From: Urbifossiella sp046350095
GTDB lineage: Bacteria; Planctomycetota; Planctomycetia; Gemmatales; Gemmataceae
DNA length: 64,000 nt
Assembly: GCA_046350095.1 (NCBI GenBank)
Contig: JAXMBA010000009.1
Coordinates: forward strand, 248,001-312,000
Direction: 5' to 3'
Shown here: in pieces, positions 15,874 to 25,357 of the stretch
How positions within the stretch are numbered: position 1 is the first letter of the stretch
Layout: the number at the start of each line of letters is the position of its first letter
The notes under the pieces: generated by a model
Told to the model about the DNA's origin: nothing
Database searches by the model: none
The model's input: the letters and a program-made list of their open reading frames with translations, nothing else
Program-made: the position numbers and the translations under genes

Positions 15874-16992
15874 TTATTTCTTGGCGTCACCGAGTGACCA
15901 CTCGAAGAACGTGTACAGTGCGGCGTTCGACTCCTCGCTCGGGTCGTGGGCCGGTCGCGTCGTAAGCGCCACGCGGTTTTCGGCGCCGAGCAACCGGTTC
16001 ACCGCGACGCTGTGATTGAGCGCTTTCCAACGGCCGATCGGATCTTCGGCACCGCCCGACGCCAGGAAGGGCCGCGGGGCCATCAGCGCGTGCAGTTCGT
16101 GCAGGTCGCGCTTCTCGTCCCTCATCCGCTTGTACGGGCCGGTCCGCGGGTTCTTGTCGTTCGGGACGCCACGGCCGCGCTGCTGGGCCTTGCCGGCCTC
16201 GAAGCCGAGGTACCACGGCTCCCAGTAGTTCACGTTCGAGCGCGACTCGTCGAACACGATGCCGGGGTCGGACCAGGCCCCGGCGGCGAAGCGGTCGAAC
16301 AGGCACGCCGCGAACATCGCCCACTTGCCGCCGTAGCTGTGGCCGGTGATTCCAACGCGGGAAGCGTCCACGAACGGCAGCGACGCCAGCAGTTGGTAGC
16401 AGTTCGCAGCCTCGTAGGCGTGGAAGCTCAGCGGCTGGATGCGGCACGTCTCCCGCGTCGGGTAGTACGTGTTCGGGTCTCCGCCGACCGAGAGCGTGAC
16501 GAACCCGCGGCGAGCGAGCTGAATGGCGAAGTCGCGGAGCGGCCCCTTGCATTTGCCAATCGCCGTGTCCGCCTCGTAGAAGACGACCACGACCGCGGGG
16601 AACGGACCCGGTCCGTCCGGCACCAGGAGGTACGCATCCTCGACGGTGCGACCCGGGGCGGTCTCGATCTTCACTCGCTGCTGCGTGACGGTGTCGCGCA
16701 TCTCCTTCACGCCGTACTCGATCTTCGGCCGCTCGATGAGTGCCGGCCACGCGCCCATCTGGCCGTGCCAGTACGTCAGCAGTTCGCCGCGCCGCTTCTG
16801 CCAGTCGGCAGGCGTGCGGACGGGGCTGCCGTTGTCGAACAGCAGCGGCGAGCGGTAGGGGCCGAAATCCTTCTCGAACTCCGGAGGCGGGCGGAAATAC
16901 TTGGCAATCGACGTGGGCGGGTCCCCGAACGGTGCCGCTCCCGCTGGCACGAACGCGACTGTCAGCGCGAGCAGGGCGGCGGAGCAGCGCAT
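15874..16992 (-). CDS. secreted alpha/beta hydrolase (dienelactone-hydrolase/acetyl-xylan-esterase type)
   Basis: The 372-residue product has a signal peptide (MRCSAALLALTVAFVPAGA). It has an alpha/beta-hydrolase core with the nucleophile elbow GHSYGG, preceded by 'FPAVVVVFYEADTAIG' and 'LARRGFVTLSVGGDP'. The catalytic acid and His are probably in the 'MAPRPFLASGGAEDPIG' and 'RPAHDPSEES' segments. Likely an esterase acting on a polysaccharide or other secreted substrate. The open frame continues upstream through the next gene in another frame, but the ATG at 16992 follows a GGAGG site. It is 14 nt downstream of the DUF1501 gene. Confidence 0.82.
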   Translation of the reverse strand: MRCSAALLALTVAFVPAGAAPFGDPPTSIAKYFRPPPEFEKDFGPYRSPLLFDNGSPVRTPADWQKRRGELLTYWHGQMGAWPALIERPKIEYGVKEMRDTVTQQRVKIETAPGRTVEDAYLLVPDGPGPFPAVVVVFYEADTAIGKCKGPLRDFAIQLARRGFVTLSVGGDPNTYYPTRETCRIQPLSFHAYEAANCYQLLASLPFVDASRVGITGHSYGGKWAMFAACLFDRFAAGAWSDPGIVFDESRSNVNYWEPWYLGFEAGKAQQRGRGVPNDKNPRTGPYKRMRDEKRDLHELHALMAPRPFLASGGAEDPIGRWKALNHSVAVNRLLGAENRVALTTRPAHDPSEESNAALYTFFEWSLGDAKK

Positions 16993-17006
16993 CGGTGCCT
17001 CCGGCT

Positions 17007-18440
17007 TCAGGCCAGGATGTCGCGCACCACCTTGCCGTGGACGTCGGTCAGGCGGTAGTCGCGGCCCTGGAAGCGGTACGTCAGTCTCGTGTGGTCGAAA
17101 CCCAGGCAGTGCTGCAACGTCGCCTGCAAGTCGTGGACGTGAACCTGGTCGCGGCCGACGCGGAAACCGAGTTCGTCGCTCTCGCCGTGAGTGTGGCCGG
17201 CCTTGATGCCGCCGCCGGCGAGCATCAGCGAGAAGCAGTCCGGGAAGTGGTCGCGGCCCAACACCGCTCCGCCGGCCGTGCGGCCCTCGCGGAACGGCGT
17301 GCGGCCGAACTCGCCGCCCCAGATCACGAGCGTGTCGTCGAGCAGCCCGCGCGCCTTCAAATCCTTGATGAGTGCCCCGACGGCCCGGCTCGTCACCGTC
17401 CCCTTGCGGGTCAGGCCGTCGCGGATGTCCTCGTTCGGGTTCGTGCCGTGGAAGTCCCAGCCCCAGTCGAACAGCTGGACGTAGCGAACGCCCGCTTCGA
17501 CCAGCCGGCGGGCCAGCAGGCAGTTGTTGGCGAACGTGCCGGCCCCCGGCTGCGCCCCGTAACTCTCCAGTACCTTCGCCGGCTCGCGGCCGATGTCCAT
17601 GACTTCGGTCGCGCTCATCTGCATCCGGAACGCCAATTCGTACTGCGCGATGCGGGTGTGCGTCTCGGGGTGGCCGAGCTCGGCGGCCTGATGCTCGTTC
17701 AGGTCGCGGAGGGCGTCGAGGCCCAGGCGGCGGGTGTCGCGGTCGAGGCCGGGCGGGTCGGACAGGTACAGCACCGGCTCGCCGCGGGAGCGGCACTGCA
17801 CCCCCTGGAACACGCTCGGCAGGAAGCCGCTCCCCCAGCACCCCTGACCGCCGCTCGGCTGCACGCCGTTCGAAATTAGCACCACGAATCCGGGGAGGTT
17901 CTGGTTCTCGCTGCCGAGGCCGTAGGTCGTCCAGCAGCCGAAGCTCGGCCGACCCTGCCGCGCGAACCCCGTGTACAGCAGCAACTCGGCGGGGGCGTGG
18001 TTGAACTCGTCGGTCTTCATCGAGCGGATGACGGTCACGTCGTCGGCGACCGCGTGCAGGCCGGGGATGGCGTCCGACATCCACACGCCACTCTTGCCGT
18101 GCTGGCGGAACGGCTGCTTGGTGCCGAGGAGCTTGGGGACGCCGGACGTGAACGCGAACCGCTTTCCGCGGAGGTACACGTCCGGGCAGTTCTCGCCGTC
18201 GTGGCGAACGAGTTCGGGCTTGTAGTCCAGCAGGTCGAGGTGCGGCGGGGCGCCGGACATGTGGAGATAAATCACGCGCTTCGCCTTCGGCGCGAAGTGC
18301 GGAGCCCTGGGGGCCAGGGGCCGGGCGGCGTTGATCGGGATGTCCTGGGCGCCGGCGACGTCGGTCAGCGCGAGAGCGCCCAGGCCGACGCCGGAGGCGC
18401 CGAGGAACTGCCGGCGGGTGGCGAGCAGGGAGGGGTGCAT
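17007..18440 (-). CDS. DUF1501 secreted protein (sulfatase-like fold)
   Basis: A 477-residue member of the DUF1501 family, expanded in planctomycetes. The N-terminus has a Tat-like signal (TRRQFLGASGVGLGALAL). Family motifs include 'VIYLHMSGAPPHLDLLDYKP', 'FNHAPAELLLYTGFARQGRPSFG', 'YVQLFDWGWDFHG' and 'VIWGGEFGRTPF'. It lies 13 nt downstream of the PSCyt1/DUF1549/DUF1553 gene, the pairing usual in this phylum. Its biochemical function is not established. An extracytoplasmic metabolic role is assumed from the export signal and partner. Confidence 0.93.
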   Translation of the reverse strand: MHPSLLATRRQFLGASGVGLGALALTDVAGAQDIPINAARPLAPRAPHFAPKAKRVIYLHMSGAPPHLDLLDYKPELVRHDGENCPDVYLRGKRFAFTSGVPKLLGTKQPFRQHGKSGVWMSDAIPGLHAVADDVTVIRSMKTDEFNHAPAELLLYTGFARQGRPSFGCWTTYGLGSENQNLPGFVVLISNGVQPSGGQGCWGSGFLPSVFQGVQCRSRGEPVLYLSDPPGLDRDTRRLGLDALRDLNEHQAAELGHPETHTRIAQYELAFRMQMSATEVMDIGREPAKVLESYGAQPGAGTFANNCLLARRLVEAGVRYVQLFDWGWDFHGTNPNEDIRDGLTRKGTVTSRAVGALIKDLKARGLLDDTLVIWGGEFGRTPFREGRTAGGAVLGRDHFPDCFSLMLAGGGIKAGHTHGESDELGFRVGRDQVHVHDLQATLQHCLGFDHTRLTYRFQGRDYRLTDVHGKVVRDILA

Positions 18441-18453
18441 CGGGTCTCCGGCG

Positions 18454-20763
18454 TCAGCGCTTCATGAACACTTCGTCCAGGTTCAGCAGCACGCTCGCCA
18501 CCGTCGTCCACGCCGCGGCGTCTGCCGCGTCCACGCCCGCCGGCAGCGGCCCCAGAGGGTTCGTGGCGAACTGTGCCGCCCGGCCGCGGTCCGTGTCGAA
18601 CCCGGCACGAGCGTCGGTGTACAGCTTCACGAGTCGCGTCACTTCGTTGTCCGTGGGCGGCCGAGTTAGCGTCGTGCGTACGGCATACGTCGCCTTCTCG
18701 GCCGGCGTCGCTCCCCCCTCGCGGAGGATGCGGCGGGCGAGCCCCTGCGCCGCCTCGACGTAGACGGGGTCGTTCATCGTCACGAGGGCTTGCAACGGCG
18801 TGTTGGTACGAGCACGGCGCACGGTGCATGCGTCGCGGTTGGGGGCGTCGAACGTGCTCATCGACGGGTACGGGTTCGACCGCCGCCACTCGGTGTAGAC
18901 GCCGCGACGGTAGCGGTCCTCACCGGTGCTCGGCTGCCAGTCGATCGACCGGCCGAACGCCGCGCTCAGGCCGAGGCTCGGCTGCGGCGGTTTCACCGAC
19001 GGGCCGAGCATCTTCGGGCTGAGTAGCCCGGCGGCGGCGAGCGCCTGGTCACGTACCATCTCGGCGGAGAGGCGCACGCGCGGGCCGCGGGCCAGCAGCC
19101 GGTTCTCGGGGTCGCGTTCGACCAGCGCCGGCGTCACCTTCGACGACTGCCGGTACGCCGCGGACGTGACCAGCAGCCGCAGGAATCGCTTGACGTTCCA
19201 GTCGGATTGCAGGTCAACGGCGAGCCAGTCCAGCAGTTCGGGGTGGCTCGGCAGTTCGCCCTGGGCGCCGAACTCTTCGCTCGTGCGGACCAGCCCCGTA
19301 CCGAAAATCTGCTCCCAGAAGCGGTTCGCCACCACGCGGGCGGTCAGCGGGTTGTCCTCGCTGACGACCCACTTTGCCAGCGTCAGCCGGTTCTTCTCGC
19401 CGGCCGGTAGGGGGTGAAGCGCGGCCGGTACGCCCTCGGTGACGACCTCACCCAGGTCCATGAAGTTGCCACGGAACTGCAACTTCGTCACGCGCCGCTG
19501 CCCTGCCGGCAACTCCTTCATCACCGGCACTGTCGCCGTCGGCTTGAACTCGGGTAACTGCTTTTTCAGCGCCGCGAGCCGGTCGCGGTCCGCCTTCAGC
19601 TGGTCCGCCTTCGCCCCTTTGAGAATCGTCTCCAGCGACGCGACCTCGGCCTCGGCGCGGCGGCGCTTCTCGCGCGTCTCCGGAACCCAAAATTCTTGCA
19701 GGGGCGACTCGTCGCCGCGGTCGGCGTCGGCGGTGTTGTTGAAGAACGCGAACAGGTTGAAGTACTCCCGCTGCGTGAGCGGGTCGTACTTGTGCGTGTG
19801 GCACTGGGCACAGGCGATGGACGTGCCCATCCACACGGTGAAGGTCGTGTTCACGCGGTCGACCACGGCCACGTTGCGGAACTCCTCGTCGTTCGTGCCG
19901 CCCTCGTTGTTCGTGAGCGTGTTGCGGTGGAAGGCCGTCGCCGTCAGCTGGTCGTCGGTCGGGTTCGGGAGTAGATCTCCGGCCAGTTGCTCGACGGTGA
20001 ACCGGTCGAACGGCAGGTTGTCGTTGAACGCCCGGATCACGTAGTCGCGGTACTTCCAGATCGTCCGCGGCGGGTCGTCGGCGTAGCCGGCGCTGTCGGC
20101 GTAACGGGCCAGGTCGAGCCACATCCGCGCCCAGTGCTCGCCGAACCGCGGGCTCGCCAGCAGGCGGTCCACCTGACGCTCGTAGGCCCCCGCCCCGGCG
20201 TCCTTCGCGAACGCCTCCGCCTCGGCCCAGGTCGGCGGGACGCCGGTCAGGTCGAGGGCGACACGGCGGAGCAGGGCGTAGCGGTCGGCCTCGGGCTGGG
20301 GGCTCAACCCCTCCCGCTCCAGCCGATAAAACAGGAACGAATCGACCGGCGTGGCGACGGGGTGTTTCGTCGCCGGCGCCACCGGCCGGGTCGGCGGTAC
20401 GTAGGCCCAGTGCGGGGAGTAGGCTCCGCCCTGTTTCACCCAGCGGTCGAGAACGTCGAGCTCGCGCGGGGTCAGCTTCTTCCCCGACTTGGCCGGTGGC
20501 ATGACCTCGGTCGGCTCCGCGCTCCGGACCCGCGCCAGGAGCTCACTCTTGGCGGGGTTCCCTGGGACGATCGCATCCAGCGCGCCGTCCTTGGTGTCGA
20601 GCCGAAGGTCGCCTTTGCGCTCCTTCTCGTCGGGCCCGTGGCAGGCGAAGCAGTTGTTGGACAGGATCGGCCGAACGTCGCGGTTGAAATCGACCGGCTG
20701 GGCCGACGCCGCGGGGGCGGTAGCGAACAGCACGGCGTAGGCGACTGCGAGGCGGGTCGGCAT
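18454..20763 (-). CDS. PSCyt1-DUF1549-DUF1553 cytochrome-like secreted protein
   Basis: The 769-residue protein has a signal peptide ending at AASAQ. A planctomycete cytochrome c domain follows, with heme motif CFACH (about 38-42, in 'ILSNNCFACHGPDE'). DUF1549 is next ('YSPHWAYVPPTRP', 'LRRVALDLTGVPP', 'RYADSAGYADDPPRTIWKYRDYV'), with a second heme-like CAQCH, then DUF1553 ('LVTSAAYRQSS', 'RRGVYTEWRRSNPYPSM'). It is translated with the DUF1501 gene. Electron transfer coupled to oxidation of an unknown extracellular compound is the common hypothesis. Confidence 0.93.
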   Translation of the reverse strand: MPTRLAVAYAVLFATAPAASAQPVDFNRDVRPILSNNCFACHGPDEKERKGDLRLDTKDGALDAIVPGNPAKSELLARVRSAEPTEVMPPAKSGKKLTPRELDVLDRWVKQGGAYSPHWAYVPPTRPVAPATKHPVATPVDSFLFYRLEREGLSPQPEADRYALLRRVALDLTGVPPTWAEAEAFAKDAGAGAYERQVDRLLASPRFGEHWARMWLDLARYADSAGYADDPPRTIWKYRDYVIRAFNDNLPFDRFTVEQLAGDLLPNPTDDQLTATAFHRNTLTNNEGGTNDEEFRNVAVVDRVNTTFTVWMGTSIACAQCHTHKYDPLTQREYFNLFAFFNNTADADRGDESPLQEFWVPETREKRRRAEAEVASLETILKGAKADQLKADRDRLAALKKQLPEFKPTATVPVMKELPAGQRRVTKLQFRGNFMDLGEVVTEGVPAALHPLPAGEKNRLTLAKWVVSEDNPLTARVVANRFWEQIFGTGLVRTSEEFGAQGELPSHPELLDWLAVDLQSDWNVKRFLRLLVTSAAYRQSSKVTPALVERDPENRLLARGPRVRLSAEMVRDQALAAAGLLSPKMLGPSVKPPQPSLGLSAAFGRSIDWQPSTGEDRYRRGVYTEWRRSNPYPSMSTFDAPNRDACTVRRARTNTPLQALVTMNDPVYVEAAQGLARRILREGGATPAEKATYAVRTTLTRPPTDNEVTRLVKLYTDARAGFDTDRGRAAQFATNPLGPLPAGVDAADAAAWTTVASVLLNLDEVFMKR

Positions 20764-21061
20764 GGCAGGCCGGTCTGGGAGGGGGGCACAGGCAGTAACT
20801 TTAGTCTACCTGCTCGCGAGGCCGGCGGGGGGAGAAATCCGGACGCGGCCGGACGTGCGGGTTGTCGGGGCAAGGAAAATTGCCGGGGGTGGGACCGATT
20901 CACCGGCAGACCCATCCAACGCCGGGGCCGCGTCGTCGGAATGACACGCCCCGGGTGCGGCGGGTGTGGTACGGACATTTCGGACCCCTCGTTCGCGCCG
21001 CCCCCGGTCCGCCGTTGTACGACGTCCCGGCCCTGCGTCCGGGTTGCCAGGAGTGGACTTC
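20764..21061. other. divergent intergenic region (298 nt)
   Basis: This lies between the minus-strand PSCyt1 gene and the plus-strand giant secreted protein. On the minus strand TAAAGT (20803-20798) may be a -10 box for the PSCyt1 operon. AGGAG lies 8 nt before the ATG at 21062. No gene or strong repeat was seen. Confidence 0.4.
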
Positions 21062-24000
21062 ATGACCCGCCGCCGCAGCCGCCTGGAACTCAACCTGCTG
21101 GAAGACCGGGTTACACCGGTCCTCGGGGGCTTCGACGTTCCCGTCCTCGCGGATGTCGACGACCCGGTCATCCCCGCCGCCCCGATTCCGCCGGGACAGA
21201 CCGAGCGGCCCGACTTCACGGGCGTCGTCGCCGTCGGCAGCGGTGGCACCGGGTTCCTCCTGGACCGCGGGGCGTTCGTCGTCGGCAGCCGCCACATCGT
21301 AACCGCCGCACACGTCGACCCGCAGGTCGGCGATATCATCACGTTCTTCCGCCGTCTCCCGGATGGAAACCTCGACCGCGTGCAGATCCCGGTCATTGAC
21401 GTGTGGATCCACCCGGAGTGGAACAACGGCAACCCCGGCACCCGCGGCGACGTGGCCCTCGTTACCCTGGCCGCAGTCGCCCCGTTCGGGGTCGAAGACT
21501 ACGCCATGTACACGGCTGCCCAGACCGCCCAGCGGTCCGAGATCGGCCAGACCTACTACATGGCGGGGTTCGGACTTACCGGCACCGGGTTCAGTGGGCA
21601 GATCGACGTGGGCTTCGGCGCCGAGGAGTTGCAGCGGATCACGATCACCGGTAACGGCGGACAGTTCCAGGTCGTCGTCCCACCGACGCCGGGCACCGCG
21701 CAGACCACGCTCGTCACCCCCCCAATCCCCTTCAACCCCACCGCGCTCCAGATCGAGAACGCGTTCACCGCCGTCGGCATCCAAACACTGGTCAGCTCCA
21801 TCTACGCCGGGCCGCAGGCGCCGACCGCGACGGAACGCAGCTTCGAGATCATGTTTTTGAACGTCCAGAACCGGCCGCGGATGCAGTTCCAGCAGTACAA
21901 CCCTGACCCGCTGGTGCTGAACGGCAACTTCGGCAGCGTCACGTTTACCACGCTCGTTAACGGCGTGATCGACCCCGAGGCACAGCGGCTGACGATCGAC
22001 GCGGCCGGCGGCAACTTCACGCTGTCCTACGGGCCGTCGGCCACCACCACCCCGATCGTGTTCGACCCGACGAACCCGACGGCTACCGCGGCCCGCATCC
22101 AGCAGGCGCTGGAGAACCTCGGGGCGGCCGGCCCGGGCGAGGTGACTGTTCGCTCCCCGATCACGGGGGCGAACACCGGCACGTACCAGATCGTCTTCGA
22201 TCAGCTCGGCATCGACATCCCGCTGCTCACCGCAAACCCCGCCGGGCTCCAGGGCGGGGCCCGGACGGTGAAGGTGGCGACGATCATGGACGGCGGGTTC
22301 CGCCCACTCCGGACCGGGTCGAACGTCAACGACGCGGTCGACGACGGCACCCTCCGCAGCGATTACGTCGCGACGCAGCCGGACAGCAGCGAGGGGCAGG
22401 GCGACTCCGGCAGTGCCGGGTTCGTGCAGTTGGCCGACGGCAGCCTCGCCGCGATCACGGTCGTGTCCTACGGCGTCAGTCCGCCGAACTCCGGCCTCCG
22501 CGTCTTCCCGTTCGGCAGCCTGTCGTACAACACCCGCCTGTCGCGGTACGCGAGCGACATCCTGAACCAGGCCAACGGCGTCAGCGTGGTGAACGGCGTC
22601 ACGGTCCAGGACCGCTACCCGCTCACCCTCGACATGCAGTACCAGTTCGACGGCAACGACGGCGTGGCCGACAAGATCACCGTCCGTCAGGTCAGTGTGT
22701 TCGACAACTCGGCCGGCTCAAACGTGCAGGCCATCGAGGTCCTCGTTTACAACCCGGTCACCGGTCAAAACGATATTTACTACCGCGACCGCGTCGACCG
22801 CATCGACACGATCCGCCTCGTCGGTACCGCCGACGACGAGACGTTCATCATCGACCCGTCCGTCACAAAGGTCGTCAGCGTCATCGGCGGGTTCGGCAAC
22901 GATACGCTCGTCGGACCGAACGCGGCCACGGCGTGGCGATTTACCGGCGCCGGCGCCGGCATCGGCGACACGCCCACCACCGACTTCGACTTCCAGGGGG
23001 TCGAGAATGTCGTCGGCGGTTCGGGAAGCGACACGTTCTCGTTCACCGCCGCGGGGTCTTTGGCCGGTACCATCAACGGCGGCGCCGGACTCGACACCAT
23101 CGACACGTCAAGCCGGTTCACCGGTATTTCCGTGCAGTTGCTCGGCCCGAGCACGGCCGCGGGCGGCGTGGACGGGTTTAGCGGTGTCACAACCGGCGTC
23201 GGCGCCCCGGCGGCCAAGGGCTTCATCAACATCGACGGCTTTACCGGCTACGCCTTCGGCGGCGGCGACACGCTTATCACCCCGGGCGTCGCCGGTACGT
23301 TCACCCACTCCGGCACCGGCGGCACGTACGCGGCGGCGTCCGGCCAGACCTTCAACTACGCGGGCGTCGACAACCTCATCGGCGGGGCCGAGGCCGACAC
23401 GTTCAACGTCCGCTCGCTCACCTACGCCCTCATCATCGACGGCGGCTCGGGTGACGACGTGGTGAACGTGGCCGCCGACGCACCGACCAACGCCGCCAAC
23501 GGGGCGGTCAGCGCCAGCCTTGTTGTCCGCGGCGGGGCGGGCAAAGACACCTTCCGGTTCAACGGCACTGCCGCGAACGAGGCGGTCACCGCCCGCGTCA
23601 GCGGCCCGCAGACGGGCGACGTTCTCGGCTTGACGCCGGCCAACGTTCAGGTCGCGTTCGACACGCTCGAGCAGTTCGTGTTCGACGGCCGCGGCGGCAC
23701 CAACACCTTTACCGCGCTTGACATTTCCGGCACGTCGCTCGGCACGCCGACCGACCCGGGCTCGGGGATCGTCTTCTCCCCGACCGGTCCCACCGGGGGC
23801 GGCGCCCGCATTAACGGGGTCACCGTCGGCGGATTCGCCCTCAACTCGTTCACCGTGAACGGCGACCCGGACAACTCGGGCGACGACGACGTCCTCACGG
23901 TCGTGGGCACCAGCGCCCCGGGCCTCCAGTCGGCGTACGGCGAGGGGATCGTGGGGGACGGTCGCGACCGCATTACCGTCACCGAACAGCAGGTGTCATT

Positions 24001-25351
24001 CGTGAGCGCGTTGGTAGGCCCGCTGCTGCCCGTGCAGATCGGATACACGAACGGCTTCCAGACGTTCTCGACGCTGTACGTCGCGGGGGGTAACGAGCGC
24101 GGCAACGAGGGCGACACGTTCGACCTGCCGACCTCGCTGACGTTCAACCTCGTCGCCGACGGCATGTTGCCCAGCCCCTCGGCCCGGCCCGGCGACCGGC
24201 TGGTGCTGAGCGCCCCGGGCGGGGCCGACGCCCAGCTCGTGACCGACCCGAGCCTCGGGCCGACACAGGTTCGCGTCACCGCCCGCGCCGACGGCTCCTC
24301 GGCCGGCGTGCTCGGGTTCGAGTCGGGTGTGCCGGCGGTGCCAGGCGCCGGCGCGGTCGTCGTCGGCAGCGACAAGGGTTACCCCTCGACGTTCCGGGTG
24401 TTCGACCGCATCACCGGCGCCTTCCGCTACGAGGTGACGCCGTTCGAGAACTTCTTCGACGGGCTCAAGGTCGCCAGCGGCGACGTGAACGGCGACGGCA
24501 TCTCCGACGTGGTGGTCGGGGCCGGGCCGGGCGGCGGCCCCCGGGTGGCCGTGTACGACGGCCTTACCGGGCAGCAGCTCTACGACTTCTTCGGCTACGA
24601 GGAATCGTTCCGCGGCGGCGTGACGGTGGCCATCGGCGACGTGGACCTGGACGGCTTCGGCGACTTGATCCTCGGCACCGGCCCCGGCGGTGGAGCCCGC
24701 GTGCGGGTGTTCAGCGGCAAGGACTTGACCCCGCTCCGCGATTCCCTGGTGTACGAGCAGTCGTTCCGCGGCGGCGTGTCCGTGGCCGCCGGCGACGTGA
24801 ACGGCGACGGCGTACCGGACCTGATCACGAGCGCCGGCGAGGGTGGCGGCCCCCGGGTGGTCGTCATCGACGGGAAGACGTCGGCGCCGCTCGCCAGTTT
24901 CTTCGTGTTCGACCCGAACAGCCGGTCCGGGTTCAACGTCGCAGGCGGGGACGTGAACGGCGACGGGTTCGCGGACATCATCGCCGGGTCTGGTAGCGGC
25001 GAAATCATCCCCGGGACTGGCGTTCTGCCGCCGGCACAGGTCCGCATTTTCAGCGGGTTCAACCGGTCGGTGCTGAGCGACTTCTACGTCAACGACCCGT
25101 TCAACCCCGGCCTCCGTAGTTCGGGCATTGTCGCGGGCGTGCGGGTGGCGTCGGCGGACGTGGACGGGGACGGCATCCAGGACGTCGTCACCACACTCGG
25201 GCCCGGCGGCGACGCGGTGATCCGGTCGTACAAGGTGACCGGCGTCAACCCGCAGACGAACGCGCTGTTCCCGACGCTGGCGGAGATCCGCCGGCAGGAC
25301 GCCTTCGACGTCGGGTTCAACTTCGGCATCTTCGTCGGGGGCAGTGACTGA
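21062..25351 (+). CDS. 1429-residue secreted protein: trypsin-like protease, RTX-like repeats, FG-GAP propeller
   Basis: The start 'MTRRRSRLELNLLEDRVTP' is the planctomycete surface-protein N-terminus. A trypsin-fold domain has His84 (TAAH), Asp130 (GDVALV) and Ser449 (GDSG), but residues about 188-408 are inserted between Asp and Ser. The insertion carries two related beta-rich repeats ('QRITITGNGGQF', 'QRLTIDAAGGNF'). Residues about 530-1080 have degenerate RTX-like 'GGxGxDTF' turns. About 1095-1390 are four or more FG-GAP/VCBS blades with Ca-binding 'DVNGDGxxD' loops. Probably a surface or extracellular adhesive protease. A ribosome-binding site AGGAG supports this start. Confidence 0.88.
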   Translation: MTRRRSRLELNLLEDRVTPVLGGFDVPVLADVDDPVIPAAPIPPGQTERPDFTGVVAVGSGGTGFLLDRGAFVVGSRHIVTAAHVDPQVGDIITFFRRLPDGNLDRVQIPVIDVWIHPEWNNGNPGTRGDVALVTLAAVAPFGVEDYAMYTAAQTAQRSEIGQTYYMAGFGLTGTGFSGQIDVGFGAEELQRITITGNGGQFQVVVPPTPGTAQTTLVTPPIPFNPTALQIENAFTAVGIQTLVSSIYAGPQAPTATERSFEIMFLNVQNRPRMQFQQYNPDPLVLNGNFGSVTFTTLVNGVIDPEAQRLTIDAAGGNFTLSYGPSATTTPIVFDPTNPTATAARIQQALENLGAAGPGEVTVRSPITGANTGTYQIVFDQLGIDIPLLTANPAGLQGGARTVKVATIMDGGFRPLRTGSNVNDAVDDGTLRSDYVATQPDSSEGQGDSGSAGFVQLADGSLAAITVVSYGVSPPNSGLRVFPFGSLSYNTRLSRYASDILNQANGVSVVNGVTVQDRYPLTLDMQYQFDGNDGVADKITVRQVSVFDNSAGSNVQAIEVLVYNPVTGQNDIYYRDRVDRIDTIRLVGTADDETFIIDPSVTKVVSVIGGFGNDTLVGPNAATAWRFTGAGAGIGDTPTTDFDFQGVENVVGGSGSDTFSFTAAGSLAGTINGGAGLDTIDTSSRFTGISVQLLGPSTAAGGVDGFSGVTTGVGAPAAKGFINIDGFTGYAFGGGDTLITPGVAGTFTHSGTGGTYAAASGQTFNYAGVDNLIGGAEADTFNVRSLTYALIIDGGSGDDVVNVAADAPTNAANGAVSASLVVRGGAGKDTFRFNGTAANEAVTARVSGPQTGDVLGLTPANVQVAFDTLEQFVFDGRGGTNTFTALDISGTSLGTPTDPGSGIVFSPTGPTGGGARINGVTVGGFALNSFTVNGDPDNSGDDDVLTVVGTSAPGLQSAYGEGIVGDGRDRITVTEQQVSFVSALVGPLLPVQIGYTNGFQTFSTLYVAGGNERGNEGDTFDLPTSLTFNLVADGMLPSPSARPGDRLVLSAPGGADAQLVTDPSLGPTQVRVTARADGSSAGVLGFESGVPAVPGAGAVVVGSDKGYPSTFRVFDRITGAFRYEVTPFENFFDGLKVASGDVNGDGISDVVVGAGPGGGPRVAVYDGLTGQQLYDFFGYEESFRGGVTVAIGDVDLDGFGDLILGTGPGGGARVRVFSGKDLTPLRDSLVYEQSFRGGVSVAAGDVNGDGVPDLITSAGEGGGPRVVVIDGKTSAPLASFFVFDPNSRSGFNVAGGDVNGDGFADIIAGSGSGEIIPGTGVLPPAQVRIFSGFNRSVLSDFYVNDPFNPGLRSSGIVAGVRVASADVDGDGIQDVVTTLGPGGDAVIRSYKVTGVNPQTNALFPTLAEIRRQDAFDVGFNFGIFVGGSD

Positions 25352-25357
25352 CCCGCG

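Noticed and set aside
15874..18084. One long minus-strand frame suggesting an esterase with a 360-residue N-terminal extension.
   Set aside because: The upper part lies in the wrong frame of the DUF1501 gene. A signal peptide and GGAGG site mark the true start at 16992.
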